Assembly (NCBI RefSeq): GCF_034134805.1
Contig: NZ_CP139419.1
Location: 1,364,001-1,428,000 of the forward strand
Length of the DNA stretch: 64,000 nucleotides
Source: Streptococcus sp. S5
Lineage (GTDB): Bacteria > Bacillota > Bacilli > Lactobacillales > Streptococcaceae
Direction: 5' to 3'
Part shown: positions 20,610 to 28,515 of the stretch, piece after piece
Position numbering within the stretch: the first letter of the stretch is position 1
How the letters are laid out: each line of letters starts with the position of its first letter
Translations under genes and position numbers: made by a program
Notes under the pieces: model-generated
Databases searched by the model: none
The model's input: the letters and a program-made list of their open reading frames with translations, nothing else
What the model was told of the DNA's origin: nothing

Positions 20610-20744
20610 AGATTCTCCTCCGCTTTCTAAGAAAAGTATTTAACGATCCATTTATTTAAATTATAACACAGTTTGTAACCGTTTTCCTAGTGAGTTGTCA
20701 GAAATAAATAAAAAAGATAGGTTTAAACACCCTACCTGCTATCA

Positions 20745-21176
20745 TCACTCTTCATTTTTTAACAATACAGTTCCAATCAATACCAACACTCCTACCACAA
20801 ACGGTGGTATATGATTAATCACCCAAGAAGGATCACCCGCAGCAATAAATGAAAGAACATAAATAGCTGCTGCTATATAAAGAGTTGCTTTATTGCCGTT
20901 CACATTTCCATTCCAAAGTAGGATGGTTGCAATCACAAAGCTAATCATATGGATTCCCAAAAAGTACAAAAAACCACCAACCCATGATCCTAGTGAAAAG
21001 AGACCTAATAAAAGCAAAATGATATAAGCAATGGCTATGAGCAGGGCAAAAGCAAGTATTCCAGATTTCCCAATTCTCTTTTCTGAATCAAATTCACCAA
21101 CAGGTGAACGAACTTCATCTGTAATCCTTTCCTCTTTCTCTTTTTTTACTTCAGAATGTTTTGGTTGATCTGACAT
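20745..21176 (-). CDS. Membrane protein of unknown function, tandem paralogue B
   Basis: The 143-residue protein has a charged, Glu/Lys-rich cytoplasmic N terminus (1-45) and four membrane segments. It shares with paralogues A and C the pattern ISF.IAT.LL, GN, LY, GDPSW and VVGVLVLIGT. I chose the ATG at 21176 (MSDQPKH) because AGGAGA lies 7 nt upstream. A longer reading to 21299 would need a TTG start without a ribosome site. Function is unknown. Confidence 0.7.
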   Translation of the reverse strand: MSDQPKHSEVKKEKEERITDEVRSPVGEFDSEKRIGKSGILAFALLIAIAYIILLLLGLFSLGSWVGGFLYFLGIHMISFVIATILLWNGNVNGNKATLYIAAAIYVLSFIAAGDPSWVINHIPPFVVGVLVLIGTVLLKNEE

Positions 21177-21314
21177 TTCATTTTCTCCTAAAGTTCTTAG
21201 TCGTCCTTTAAAATAATAGTACTCAAACATCGACAAAAAGAATTGATTTAACGATCGTTTTGATCGACCCGAATACTTTTTATTGAGTAAAGTTGTCAAT
21301 ACCTACCTTTTTCA

Positions 21315-21755
21315 TTAATAGTTTTTCTCTTCTTTAACCAGGAGTGTTCCGATTAAATCCAGAACACCTAAACATAAGGGAGCAATTCGAAAAATTTCCC
21401 AGTCTGGATCAAAAGCCAAGATGATTGACAGCAGATAGAGTCCAATACTCGCATAAAGAAGGCTTTTATTCCCCTTCTTCATCCCTAGTCGAAGTAAAAA
21501 GGCCCCAATCGCAAGACTTAATAAGTTTGGTCCAAGGAAAATTAAAACCACAAATCCCCATCCATAACCCGAAAGTGCAAAGAGAGAGACAAACAATACA
21601 AGATAGATAATGGATAAGTAAAAGGTCACTGAAAGAAGAATAGAATGTAAGCCATTTTCTTTTAGAGGATTCTGAACAAATACAGAATTGGGATGATCTT
21701 CACTGATCTTACGATGTTCCTTATTTTCTTCAAAATGCTTCTCTTTGTCTGTCAT
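21315..21755 (-). CDS. Membrane protein of unknown function, tandem paralogue C
   Basis: The 146-residue protein has a charged N terminus (MTDKEKHFEENKEH) and four membrane segments after residue 45. Conserved with A and B are SLAIGAFLL, the GN motif, FDPDW and LGVLDLIGT. The start could be this ATG or the GTG just before it (21758); AAAGG lies 9-12 nt upstream. It follows the stop of a 21-residue micro-ORF by about 16 bp, so the two are probably co-translated. Function unknown. Confidence 0.7.
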   Translation of the reverse strand: MTDKEKHFEENKEHRKISEDHPNSVFVQNPLKENGLHSILLSVTFYLSIIYLVLFVSLFALSGYGWGFVVLIFLGPNLLSLAIGAFLLRLGMKKGNKSLLYASIGLYLLSIILAFDPDWEIFRIAPLCLGVLDLIGTLLVKEEKNY

Positions 21756-21771
21756 CACGGTTTCATACCTT

Positions 21772-21837
21772 TCATATAACAACAAACCCAGGTCCCTGGG
21801 CGAATAAGAAAATTAGATAGCAAATTATACGTATCAT
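21772..21837 (-). CDS. Micro-ORF, 21-residue hydrophobic peptide
   Basis: An ATG at 21837 is preceded, at 6 nt, by AAGGAGA, one of the best ribosome sites in the window. It opens a 21-codon frame starting MIRIICYLIFLF and ending AQGPGFVVI. The peptide is a single hydrophobic stretch with one Arg near the N terminus. It is read just before paralogue C. It could be a small membrane protein, a leader peptide coupling translation of the cluster, or a toxin or signal peptide; the sequence does not decide. No homologue is known to me. Confidence 0.5.
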   Translation of the reverse strand: MIRIICYLIFLFAQGPGFVVI

Positions 21838-21928
21838 CACACTCTCCTTCCTCTAGACGAATCAGGCAAGCGTGATCTCAAAAACAAGCTTTCTATTAGA
21901 TCTATATCAAGTTTTAGACAGGATTTTT

Positions 21929-22411
21929 TTAAATGAAGTCTGCCTCTGCAATAGCCTTTTTGACTTCTTCAATTGGCAGATGAACCAGTTCTACTTCTTT
22001 TTCACGGTAGAGGTATTCGGCATATTCATCGATGCGGTATTGATGGATGTATACCACCCGCTTGCAGCCAACTTGGAGTAACTGCTTAGTACAATTGAGA
22101 CAAGGAAAATGCGTGACATAAGCTGTGAAGCCTTTGGGAATCCCTCTTTCAGCTCCTTGCAATATCGCATTAACTTCTGCATGAATGGTGCGGACACAGT
22201 GTCCCTCGACCATGAGGCAGCCATCCTCTAAACAATGATCTGTTCCAGAAACAGATCCATTATAGCCGGTTGCAATGACCTTATTATCCTTAACCAGAAC
22301 AGCCCCTACTTTCGCCCGATTACAGGTCGCCCGATTCGAAATCAGTAAGGCCTGAGCTGCAAAATACTCATCCCATGCTAGTCGATTGTGTGTCACCTTT
22401 GTATCCTCCAT
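21929..22411 (-). CDS. comEB: dCMP deaminase, ComEB-like
   Basis: The 160-residue zinc enzyme deaminates dCMP to dUMP for thymidylate supply. Its zinc motif is complete: His77-Ala-Glu79 (TIHAEVNA) and Cys104/Cys107 (FPCLNC). TGYNGSVSGTDHC near residue 48 is typical of the family. In Bacillus the homologue lies in the comE locus, but no competence genes are next to it here. SD GAGGAGAG precedes the ATG. Downstream is the micro-ORF and membrane cluster with no clear terminator in between. Confidence 0.92.
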   Translation of the reverse strand: MEDTKVTHNRLAWDEYFAAQALLISNRATCNRAKVGAVLVKDNKVIATGYNGSVSGTDHCLEDGCLMVEGHCVRTIHAEVNAILQGAERGIPKGFTAYVTHFPCLNCTKQLLQVGCKRVVYIHQYRIDEYAEYLYREKEVELVHLPIEEVKKAIAEADFI

Positions 22412-22462
22412 CTCTCCTCATATCAGTTACGATTATTTTCATTATAGCATGAAATCAACAAG

Positions 22463-22640
22463 AAAAAAAGGGAGTGGGAAAGAACTCTGACTAGTAAAAA
22501 AGAGTTCGTTTTCCCACCCCCGCACAGTTGATTAGGTCATCTTTAGAGCTTAAAAAGCGAATAAAGATACCAATCAACCACTGCGTCATACAGTTATTTC
22601 TATCATACATCAAAGGCTGGACAACTTTTGCCCAGCCTAT
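22463..22640. repeat. Multi-hairpin intergenic repeat, copy B (diverged)
   Basis: Lies between rplT and comEB. It keeps the three-hairpin plan of copy A with changed sequence: GTGGGAAA-GAACTC/GAGTTC-TTTTCCCAC, a central CGCA.GTTGATT/AATCAAC..TGCG, and GGCTGG/CCCAGCC. The pair changes keep complementarity. The last hairpin followed by TTTG on the minus strand may end the rplT transcript. Confidence 0.7.
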
Positions 22641-22648
22641 TATAAACA

Positions 22649-23008
22649 TTATTTACCAAGTTTTGCTTTAGCTGCATCTGCAAGAGCTGTGAAAGCTGCT
22701 GCATCGTTAACAGCTAAGTCAGCAAGCATTTTACGGTTTACTTCGATCTCAGCCAATTTCAAACCATGCATCAATTGTGAGTATGAAAGTCCGTTCAAAC
22801 GAGCTGCCGCATTGATACGTGTGATCCACAATTTACGGAAGTCACGTTTCTTTTGACGACGGTCACGGTATGCATAGTAGTAAGAGTTCATTACTTGTTC
22901 TTTTGCAGTACGGAACAAGATATGTTTAGCTCCATAGTAACCTTTAGCTAATTTAAGAATACGTTTACGACGTTTGCGTGATACAACGCCACCTTTAACA
23001 CGTGCCAT
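22649..23008 (-). CDS. rplT: 50S ribosomal protein L20
   Basis: At 119 residues it is a standard L20, with the basic N-terminal RNA-binding extension ([20 protein letters not shown]) and the [14 protein letters not shown] core. L20 is needed for early 50S assembly and in Firmicutes also represses its own operon by binding the infC leader. It is the last gene of infC-rpmI-rplT. Confidence 0.98.
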
Positions 23009-23057
23009 TTATATTTCCTCCAATATTTCCTAGAATTCTTTACTTACGAATACGCGA

Positions 23058-23258
23058 TTATTTCAAGCGAGTAAGCATTGCTTTGATACGTTTGAAATCT
23101 CCTGAATGCACCATAGATGCTTTACGAAGATGACGACGTTGTTTCTTAGTTTTTCCGTGGAAACGGTGAGAAGTGTAAGCACGGAAACGTTTAAGTCCAC
23201 CAGAACCTGTACGTTTGAAACGTTTAGCTGATGCGCGGTGTGTTTTTTGTTTTGGCAT
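23058..23258 (-). CDS. rpmI: 50S ribosomal protein L35
   Basis: At 66 residues with [20 protein letters not shown] and RHLRKASMV it is a typical L35. It sits between infC and rplT, the usual order, with an AAAGGAGAAAAT ribosome site. Confidence 0.98.
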   Translation of the reverse strand: MPKQKTHRASAKRFKRTGSGGLKRFRAYTSHRFHGKTKKQRRHLRKASMVHSGDFKRIKAMLTRLK

Positions 23259-23291
23259 GATATTTTCTCCTTTTTTTAACTTTCTGACAGA

Positions 23292-23822
23292 TTATTTCTT
23301 GTCAGTTGCTGGCGCCAATTGCATGAACATTTGACGTCCATCCATCTTAGCTCGTTGTTCGATGATCGCCACATCTTGTGTCGCTTCAGCGAAGTCGGCT
23401 AAAACTTTAGCACCAATCTCTTTGTGGGTAATCATACGACCCTTAAAGCGAATGGATACCTTCACTTTATTTCCTTTTTCAAGGAATTTGCGAGCATTGC
23501 GAAGTTTTGTATCGAAATCACCCTTGTCAATCACTGGGCTCAAACGAACTTCTTTAACGGTCACAACGCTTTGTTTTTTGCGTTGTTCTTTTTGCTTCTT
23601 CTGGTACTCAAATTTGAACTTACCGTAGTCCATAATTTTCGCAACAGGAGGTTTAGCTTGCGGTTGAATGAGAACCAAGTCAACATTAGCGTCGTCCGCA
23701 AGTGCTTGCGCTTCGCTAAGTGGTTTGATACCCAATTGCTCACCTTCAAGACCGATTAAGCGAACTTCACGTACACGAATTTCATCATTGATGAATAAGT
23801 CTTGCTTTGCTATGGTTTTCAC
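23292..23822 (-). CDS. infC: Translation initiation factor IF-3
   Basis: IF-3 keeps 30S subunits free and checks start codons. The protein body ([15 protein letters not shown] onward, then [11 protein letters not shown] and the C-terminal [10 protein letters not shown] and KMDGRQMFM) is complete. The start is uncertain. I give the GTG at 23822, but the strongest ribosome site (AGAGGTGA) includes that GTG and is best spaced for an ATA at 23813. An ATA start would yield a 173-residue protein aligned with Bacillus IF-3, whose gene uses AUU. Rare start codons let IF-3 limit its own synthesis. A longer frame to 23864 lacks a ribosome site. Confidence 0.93.
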   Translation of the reverse strand: MKTIAKQDLFINDEIRVREVRLIGLEGEQLGIKPLSEAQALADDANVDLVLIQPQAKPPVAKIMDYGKFKFEYQKKQKEQRKKQSVVTVKEVRLSPVIDKGDFDTKLRNARKFLEKGNKVKVSIRFKGRMITHKEIGAKVLADFAEATQDVAIIEQRAKMDGRQMFMQLAPATDKK

Positions 23823-23969
23823 CTCTTTTTTATTATTCGAGAAAAACAAAGAACGGACCTGCAAAATAGGCCCGAACTACATGATGTATTTCATTTCTGA
23901 AACTTGATCCGTAGGAGCCAGGCAACTTGCGTCACAAGGCGAGAAGTTCTCACTTCTGCTTTTCTCAAC
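23823..23969 (-). promoter_or_regulatory. infC operon leader with attenuator (L20-leader type)
   Basis: From the predicted start of transcription the leader is about 150 nt. It contains several hairpins and ends in CGGGCCT-N7-AGGTCCG (23854-23874), followed by a T-rich run (23842-23852), which is an intrinsic terminator just upstream of the infC ribosome site. In other Firmicutes, L20 binds such leaders and favours termination. Homology to the known L20-leader family is inferred from position and the terminator, not from alignment. Confidence 0.7.
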
Positions 23970-23975
23970 TTTTAT

Positions 23976-24004
23976 ATGATATCAAGTTTTTTATTCTTTG
24001 TCAA
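23976..24004 (-). promoter_or_regulatory. Promoter of infC-rpmI-rplT
   Basis: A near-consensus promoter: TTGACA (23999-24004), 17 bp, TATCAT (23976-23981) with TGA giving an extended -10. The -35 box lies within the last codons of cmk. Confidence 0.9.
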
Positions 24005-24671
24005 GAAGTTTTTTTGCTTTTTCTTCAATAAAGGCAACAACGTCTGCAATTCCAACACCCGTTGTGTCAAAATGAATGGCATCAGCTGCAGGTTTCAAAG
24101 GAGAAACGGCACGGTGACTGTCCTTATAGTCCCGCTCAGCGATTTCTTTTTTCAACAATTCAAGATCCGCTGTGATGCCCTTTTCAACATTCTCCTTATA
24201 ACGACGTTCTGCCCGCTCCTCAACCGAAGCAACCAAAAAGATCTTCAACTCTGCATGTGGAAGGACGACCGTCCCAATATCGCGTCCATCCATAACGATG
24301 CCTCCCTCTGCTGCAATTTCTTGCTGTAGAGCGACAAGTTTTTCACGGACTGGCGCAAGCGCTGCAACCCATGAAACATTGTTGGTCACTTGGTTATCGC
24401 GAATTGGGTGGGTAATATCCACGTCTGCTACAAAGACAAGCTGCTCTCCTTCTTCTGAACGACCGAAACTAATTGGATACTGATCTAAAAGGGCTAAGAG
24501 GTCATCAACCTGTTCAGCTGTCAGATTATTTTGCAAAGCTAGATAAGTCGCCGCACGGTACATAGCTCCTGTGTCTAGATACGTATAGTCTAGATCCTTG
24601 GCAATGATCTTTGCAACCGTGGATTTTCCACTGGAAGCCGGTCCATCAATGGCAATTTGAATTTGTTTCAT
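23991..24671 (-). CDS. cmk: Cytidylate kinase
   Basis: The 226-residue enzyme phosphorylates CMP/dCMP. It shows the P-loop [12 protein letters not shown] (residues 10-21), DTGAMYRA for CMP binding, the [10 protein letters not shown] strand and the lid RRYKE. It lies 14 bp after the LysM-protein gene and its last codons carry the infC promoter, so part of the message may read through into infC. Confidence 0.96.
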   Translation of the reverse strand: MKQIQIAIDGPASSGKSTVAKIIAKDLDYTYLDTGAMYRAATYLALQNNLTAEQVDDLLALLDQYPISFGRSEEGEQLVFVADVDITHPIRDNQVTNNVSWVAALAPVREKLVALQQEIAAEGGIVMDGRDIGTVVLPHAELKIFLVASVEERAERRYKENVEKGITADLELLKKEIAERDYKDSHRAVSPLKPAADAIHFDTTGVGIADVVAFIEEKAKKLLDKE

Positions 24672-24685
24672 GCTGTCCTCAACTC

Positions 24686-25141
24686 CTACTGAATCTTAAC
24701 GACATCACCAGGATTGGCATACCAAGATCCTGTAGACATGTGAGATGGATTTAACTGTTCCAATTGGGCAATGGAAATACCAGCACGCGCAGCAATCGCT
24801 GCTTCCCCTTCACCTGCTTGAACAGTGATCGTACCTTCTTCAGAGTTCTCATCTTTTGAACTATCGTCTTTAGCCGCTTGGTCAGTTTGTGCTGCAGGGG
24901 CTGATGATTTCTGTTCAATCTTTGTCTCTCCATTGTAGAAACCAGACATTTGTTTTGATTTATTGCTGCCACCTGTTGAAAGGAAGATCAACAAGCAGAC
25001 CATCGCCACTACTACTACAAAGAAAATAATGGCTAAAATCGTCAACAGACGATCTGCCTTGATTCCGTTTAACTTACTCGTTCTTTTCAATGTTTCTTCT
25101 CCATCATCGTAAATATCTTCTTCCCATGGTTCTTTTGCCAT
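24686..25141 (-). CDS. LysM-domain membrane protein, SAG1386/EF1546 type
   Basis: The 151-residue protein has an acidic N terminus ([20 protein letters not shown]), one membrane segment (about 33-58), a Ser/Glu-rich spacer and a C-terminal LysM-like fold (about 105-151: [18 protein letters not shown], then LEQLNP). It would bind peptidoglycan outside the cell while staying anchored. The start is set by AAGGAGGAAGTC before the ATG at 25141. Precise function is unknown. It is divergent from the ferredoxin gene and co-directional with cmk. Confidence 0.85.
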   Translation of the reverse strand: MAKEPWEEDIYDDGEETLKRTSKLNGIKADRLLTILAIIFFVVVVAMVCLLIFLSTGGSNKSKQMSGFYNGETKIEQKSSAPAAQTDQAAKDDSSKDENSEEGTITVQAGEGEAAIAARAGISIAQLEQLNPSHMSTGSWYANPGDVVKIQ

Positions 25142-25151
25142 GACTTCCTCC

Positions 25152-25180
25152 TTGTTTTTTCTCGTAAAAATCATTACAAT
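25152..25180 (+). promoter_or_regulatory. Promoter of the ferredoxin gene
   Basis: TTGTTT (25152-25157), 17 bp, TACAAT (25175-25180). The predicted start of transcription coincides with the ATG at 25187. Confidence 0.7.
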
Positions 25181-25186
25181 AGAAGT

Positions 25187-25387
25187 ATGAAAGTTACGTT
25201 AATTCCAGATCGTTGCATCGCTTGCGGTCTCTGTCAGACCTATTCTGAATTATTTGATTACCATGACAATGGCATCGTTAAATTTGCTTCTGAAGAGGAC
25301 GACCTCCTTGAAAAGGAAGTTTCTGTCACAAACGATGTTCTCGAGGCTATCAAAGAATGCCCCACTCATGCTCTCTTAAAAGATTAA
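25187..25387 (+). CDS. Ferredoxin, single [4Fe-4S] type
   Basis: The 66-residue electron carrier has Cys10-x2-Cys13-x2-Cys16 (CIACGLC) and Cys58-Pro, enough for one [4Fe-4S] cluster as in Bacillus Fer. The rest is acidic. It is a single-gene unit, divergent from the LysM gene. The only purine-rich stretch before the ATG (AGAAG) is too close to act as a ribosome site, so the message is probably leaderless. Redox partners are not encoded nearby. Confidence 0.92.
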   Translation: MKVTLIPDRCIACGLCQTYSELFDYHDNGIVKFASEEDDLLEKEVSVTNDVLEAIKECPTHALLKD

Positions 25388-25400
25388 GAGGGCTTTTTAT
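25370..25400. terminator. Terminator of the ferredoxin gene
   Basis: GCTCTCTTA (25370-25378) and TAAGAGGGC (25385-25393) pair with one G-U and are followed by T5. The stem contains the last codons of the gene. Confidence 0.85.
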
Positions 25401-25873
25401 TTGTTTGCATAATACATCTCGTAGTAATCCACATGGATGAAATTGTCCGTCAGGATTACTTCTCCCTTAAAATAAGGATTTAAGGCAAGTGCATTGATAA
25501 AATATTTCTTCGGCCATTTACGCATACAGAATGTCCGACTGCGCGAACCATCATTAAAAATGAGCTTGATCGATTTCTTATTTACTTCGACCTTTTCAAT
25601 CGAGTCAATCTTCACCTTGATTGGAGTAAAAGGATTAGCTGTAATAATCCGCAAGATCCCATCCTCATAGATCGTGAAGTAACGATGGACCCCAATCGCG
25701 AGCAAGACCATAAATAAAAAGAACGAAAACAAAACTAGCGTTGGCACACTAGAGCTCTCATACATCAAGGCCAGTCCAATAAAGACCGGAATCACTGCAA
25801 TGGACCAATAAGTCACAAGAATAGATAAGTCCGGTTGCCAATGATAATGGACCTTTCCAAATATCTTAATCAT
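25397..25873 (-). CDS. EbsA-like membrane protein
   Basis: The 158-residue protein has two membrane segments (about 20-62), then a PH-like soluble region (about 70-130). It resembles EbsA of enterococci and streptococci, an old name for a protein near pheromone-related genes; later described as pore-forming, with little firm functional evidence. It is convergent with the ferredoxin gene. Confidence 0.65.
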   Translation of the reverse strand: MIKIFGKVHYHWQPDLSILVTYWSIAVIPVFIGLALMYESSSVPTLVLFSFFLFMVLLAIGVHRYFTIYEDGILRIITANPFTPIKVKIDSIEKVEVNKKSIKLIFNDGSRSRTFCMRKWPKKYFINALALNPYFKGEVILTDNFIHVDYYEMYYANK

Positions 25874-25912
25874 GAGCGCACCCCCATCTAATAGTTTAGC
25901 ATAAAAAACAAA

Positions 25913-25970
25913 AAAAAGGGAGCCAGACAGCCAAAATCACAAAGATTTTTAACTGCTTGCTCTCCTTTTA
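25913..25970 (-). terminator. Probable terminator of the rgp operon
   Basis: Imperfect stem between GGAGAGCAAGCAG and GCTGTCTGGCTCCC on the minus strand, followed by seven T's, just past the gacH-like stop. Confidence 0.6.
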
Positions 25971-28493
25971 ATTGGATTTATTAGTTGGAACTTTAAAGAA
26001 GTCTTTAGAAAGGTAATCTTTCCCACTAATCAAGTCGTATTCAACCATTTTCAAATCCTCTGCAATTTCTTGCGCTTCTCCTTCTAAGGCCTTTTTATCG
26101 ACACTTGCTTTTTTCAGCACTTCTGTCAACAAAGCATAGTAAGGTGAAACTTTTGAATTGGTCTGTTCAAAGACCATAGCAGAGAAATCACTTGAATTAA
26201 CCAAAGGATAGTTCAATTTCGGTGCATCAAAATTACTCCAAATGAAGTAGTCTGTCTGATACTGACTCTCCGGATTATTCTTAAAGGCGGACTCAGGATA
26301 AAGACCTGGCAAATGATCCCCATAAAATACCACTGTAATCTTCTTATCGATTTTAGAAAGACTTTCCAGGAAGGATTGGGTGGCGGTGTCGGTAAAGGTT
26401 AAAAGACGTGAATAATTCGTTAGCTTGGTATTTTCATCATCTGAAAAACCTCTGCCTGTTGCTGTTAAGTCTGAAGGTTCTCCTGCTATAAATGGGGAGT
26501 GATTTTGAATTGTAATGACAGAAAAGAACTGATTCTTTTTAGCATCCATCTCTTTTAATACTGCCTTATACGTAGATTCATCACTTATATGCACTTCTTG
26601 ATAACCTAAATCATAATTCTTTTTATCATCAATACTTATAAATTTATTGAATTTCAATCTATTGTAAATTACATTTCTAGAATAATTAATTGGAGATTCG
26701 AAATGAATAACTTCTTTATTATTAAATGAATCACTAACTGAAATTAGTTTTTTCATTTTAGGAGCAACCTCTGAGTACAATACAGAAACTGTAGGATTAA
26801 TATTATAAAAAGGTAACCCCGTCAATGTTTGGAACTCCATATTTGCAGTTCCACCACCATAACCATCCGATTGCATTAATCCACTTGTAACTTTTGCCTT
26901 AATTTCTTGAATTTTTGATATAGGATTTCTAGATAAACTTACCCCTTCAATTCTTGATGGGTCAGCAAAACTCTCACTTAAAACATAAACAATCGTTTGA
27001 TTATCAATTAACTCATTTCTATTTTTATTGATTTCTAAAGCTACTTGATCATATTTCTTCTCAATTTCTTTGATTTTTTCTTTACTATATCCCTTCGGTT
27101 CTATAATTGGATCTGTTGTTATTTGATTCAACCATACATATGACAACGATCGATATCTAGCGTTTATAGAATTTCCTAACCATTTTGTATCTTGGAAATT
27201 ATTTAACAAAGTAATAATCGGAACGTCATCAATAATTTTTCCATTATCTTTTCTTTTAAAAATAGAATAAACATTAATGGACAATAAGAGTATAAGTCCT
27301 AATAAAATAAATCTTAAGATCGTTGCACGAATAATTCTACCTGGATAAATATATCTCCGTCCTATTATATAGATAAACGTAAAAATGAGTAAGGAAATAC
27401 TTACAGTCATTAAAACCGAAGCATCTACAAAACTAAATAAAACAGAAGGTTGAAATACCCAGACCAAATCACTTGGCAAAATTGGTTCCGCACGCATACT
27501 AAATTTTAAAGCATTCGCAACAATAAACAGAACCCCACCAAATAAAATCAATATTGTCGTAAATAAATATCTATTAAGAAGTATGTATAGAAAAATAAAC
27601 AGATAAGATAAGCATAATATCTGAAAGATTACACCACCAGGAAATATTGAGTATCCAACCAAAGGTTCCCCATGTCCTAGCCCCAATTGAATTCCTGTAT
27701 TAAATAATATTGCAAGACTAATACTTGTAAATACAGCTAGCGAAAAACTAGACCTATTTTTTACTACATCAACTTGTCCTTTTACAAAAAGCAAGCCAAC
27801 TAAAGTCAGGAAAATACTTAAGAGTAGCAAATAAAATTCTAAAATCCAAAATTGACTCAAGGAGTACTTTCCTGCTCCTAATTTCTCAAAATTTCCAGAT
27901 ACATACCATGATGTACGATTCAAAAAAGAAAGAATTTTAGAATCAGTAAAAATGAACGAACAAACTATGCTAGAATGCAAGACATATTCGAACAGTTTCC
28001 CAATAGGTTCTAATTTTTTTCTATTCGCTTTATTATCATATGATTTTCTTATCTGACCCAAAACATAAGAAATCACTAACAATGATAAAATAAATACTAG
28101 AGAATTAAATTGCCAAAAATTATTTTTTTGGAAATGATCAATCTTATAACTAGGATTATTAATATTAAGCGAAACATCAATCGAGTATGATAGTATTAAA
28201 TAGATTACGTATGAAACTAAAATTTTAAGGAAAAAAATCCATTTTAAAGTGTATTGTGAAATTAGTAAAACCAGAATTAAGAAGGCTATTCCAAACCAAA
28301 TACCAAACTGATTAACTAAGAATAATACAGATCCTGTTGATTTGATCTCTTTAGAAATCAAATTTTGTGTTAAGAAAGTGTTGCTTATAAAAAATAAAAG
28401 AAAGAGAGCTATACAGTACTTTTGTGTTCTTGTTATTTTATTATAAATTTTAAAAAGAAAATCTCTAAAATCTAATTTCCTCTTTCTCTTCAT
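25968..28493 (-). CDS. GacH-like glycerol-phosphate transferase (LTA synthase superfamily)
   Basis: The 841-residue protein has about a dozen N-terminal membrane segments (20-430) and a C-terminal extracellular sulfatase-fold domain. The metal/catalytic residues appear in order: Glu in VYVLSESF (about 505), the Thr nucleophile in GGGTANMEF (about 547) and Asp-His in VVFYGDHLPG (about 725). GacH of group A streptococci, similar in length and layout, adds glycerol phosphate to side chains of the rhamnose polysaccharide. Its position at the end of the rgp operon supports the same role. The gene is mosaic: the last 550 bp is near the window average in GC, the rest strongly AT-rich. Confidence 0.82.
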   Translation of the reverse strand: MKRKRKLDFRDFLFKIYNKITRTQKYCIALFLLFFISNTFLTQNLISKEIKSTGSVLFLVNQFGIWFGIAFLILVLLISQYTLKWIFFLKILVSYVIYLILSYSIDVSLNINNPSYKIDHFQKNNFWQFNSLVFILSLLVISYVLGQIRKSYDNKANRKKLEPIGKLFEYVLHSSIVCSFIFTDSKILSFLNRTSWYVSGNFEKLGAGKYSLSQFWILEFYLLLLSIFLTLVGLLFVKGQVDVVKNRSSFSLAVFTSISLAILFNTGIQLGLGHGEPLVGYSIFPGGVIFQILCLSYLFIFLYILLNRYLFTTILILFGGVLFIVANALKFSMRAEPILPSDLVWVFQPSVLFSFVDASVLMTVSISLLIFTFIYIIGRRYIYPGRIIRATILRFILLGLILLLSINVYSIFKRKDNGKIIDDVPIITLLNNFQDTKWLGNSINARYRSLSYVWLNQITTDPIIEPKGYSKEKIKEIEKKYDQVALEINKNRNELIDNQTIVYVLSESFADPSRIEGVSLSRNPISKIQEIKAKVTSGLMQSDGYGGGTANMEFQTLTGLPFYNINPTVSVLYSEVAPKMKKLISVSDSFNNKEVIHFESPINYSRNVIYNRLKFNKFISIDDKKNYDLGYQEVHISDESTYKAVLKEMDAKKNQFFSVITIQNHSPFIAGEPSDLTATGRGFSDDENTKLTNYSRLLTFTDTATQSFLESLSKIDKKITVVFYGDHLPGLYPESAFKNNPESQYQTDYFIWSNFDAPKLNYPLVNSSDFSAMVFEQTNSKVSPYYALLTEVLKKASVDKKALEGEAQEIAEDLKMVEYDLISGKDYLSKDFFKVPTNKSN

Positions 28494-28515
28494 TTTTTAT
28501 CCTTCCTAAAATTTT

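Noticed and set aside
21177..21299. Extended N terminus of paralogue B
   Set aside because: Needs a TTG with no ribosome site; the ATG at 21176 has AGGAGA at good spacing.
21787..21800. CCCAGG-T-CCTGGG palindrome as a terminator or operator
   Set aside because: It has no T-run and lies in the codons of the micro-ORF. The palindrome may be chance.
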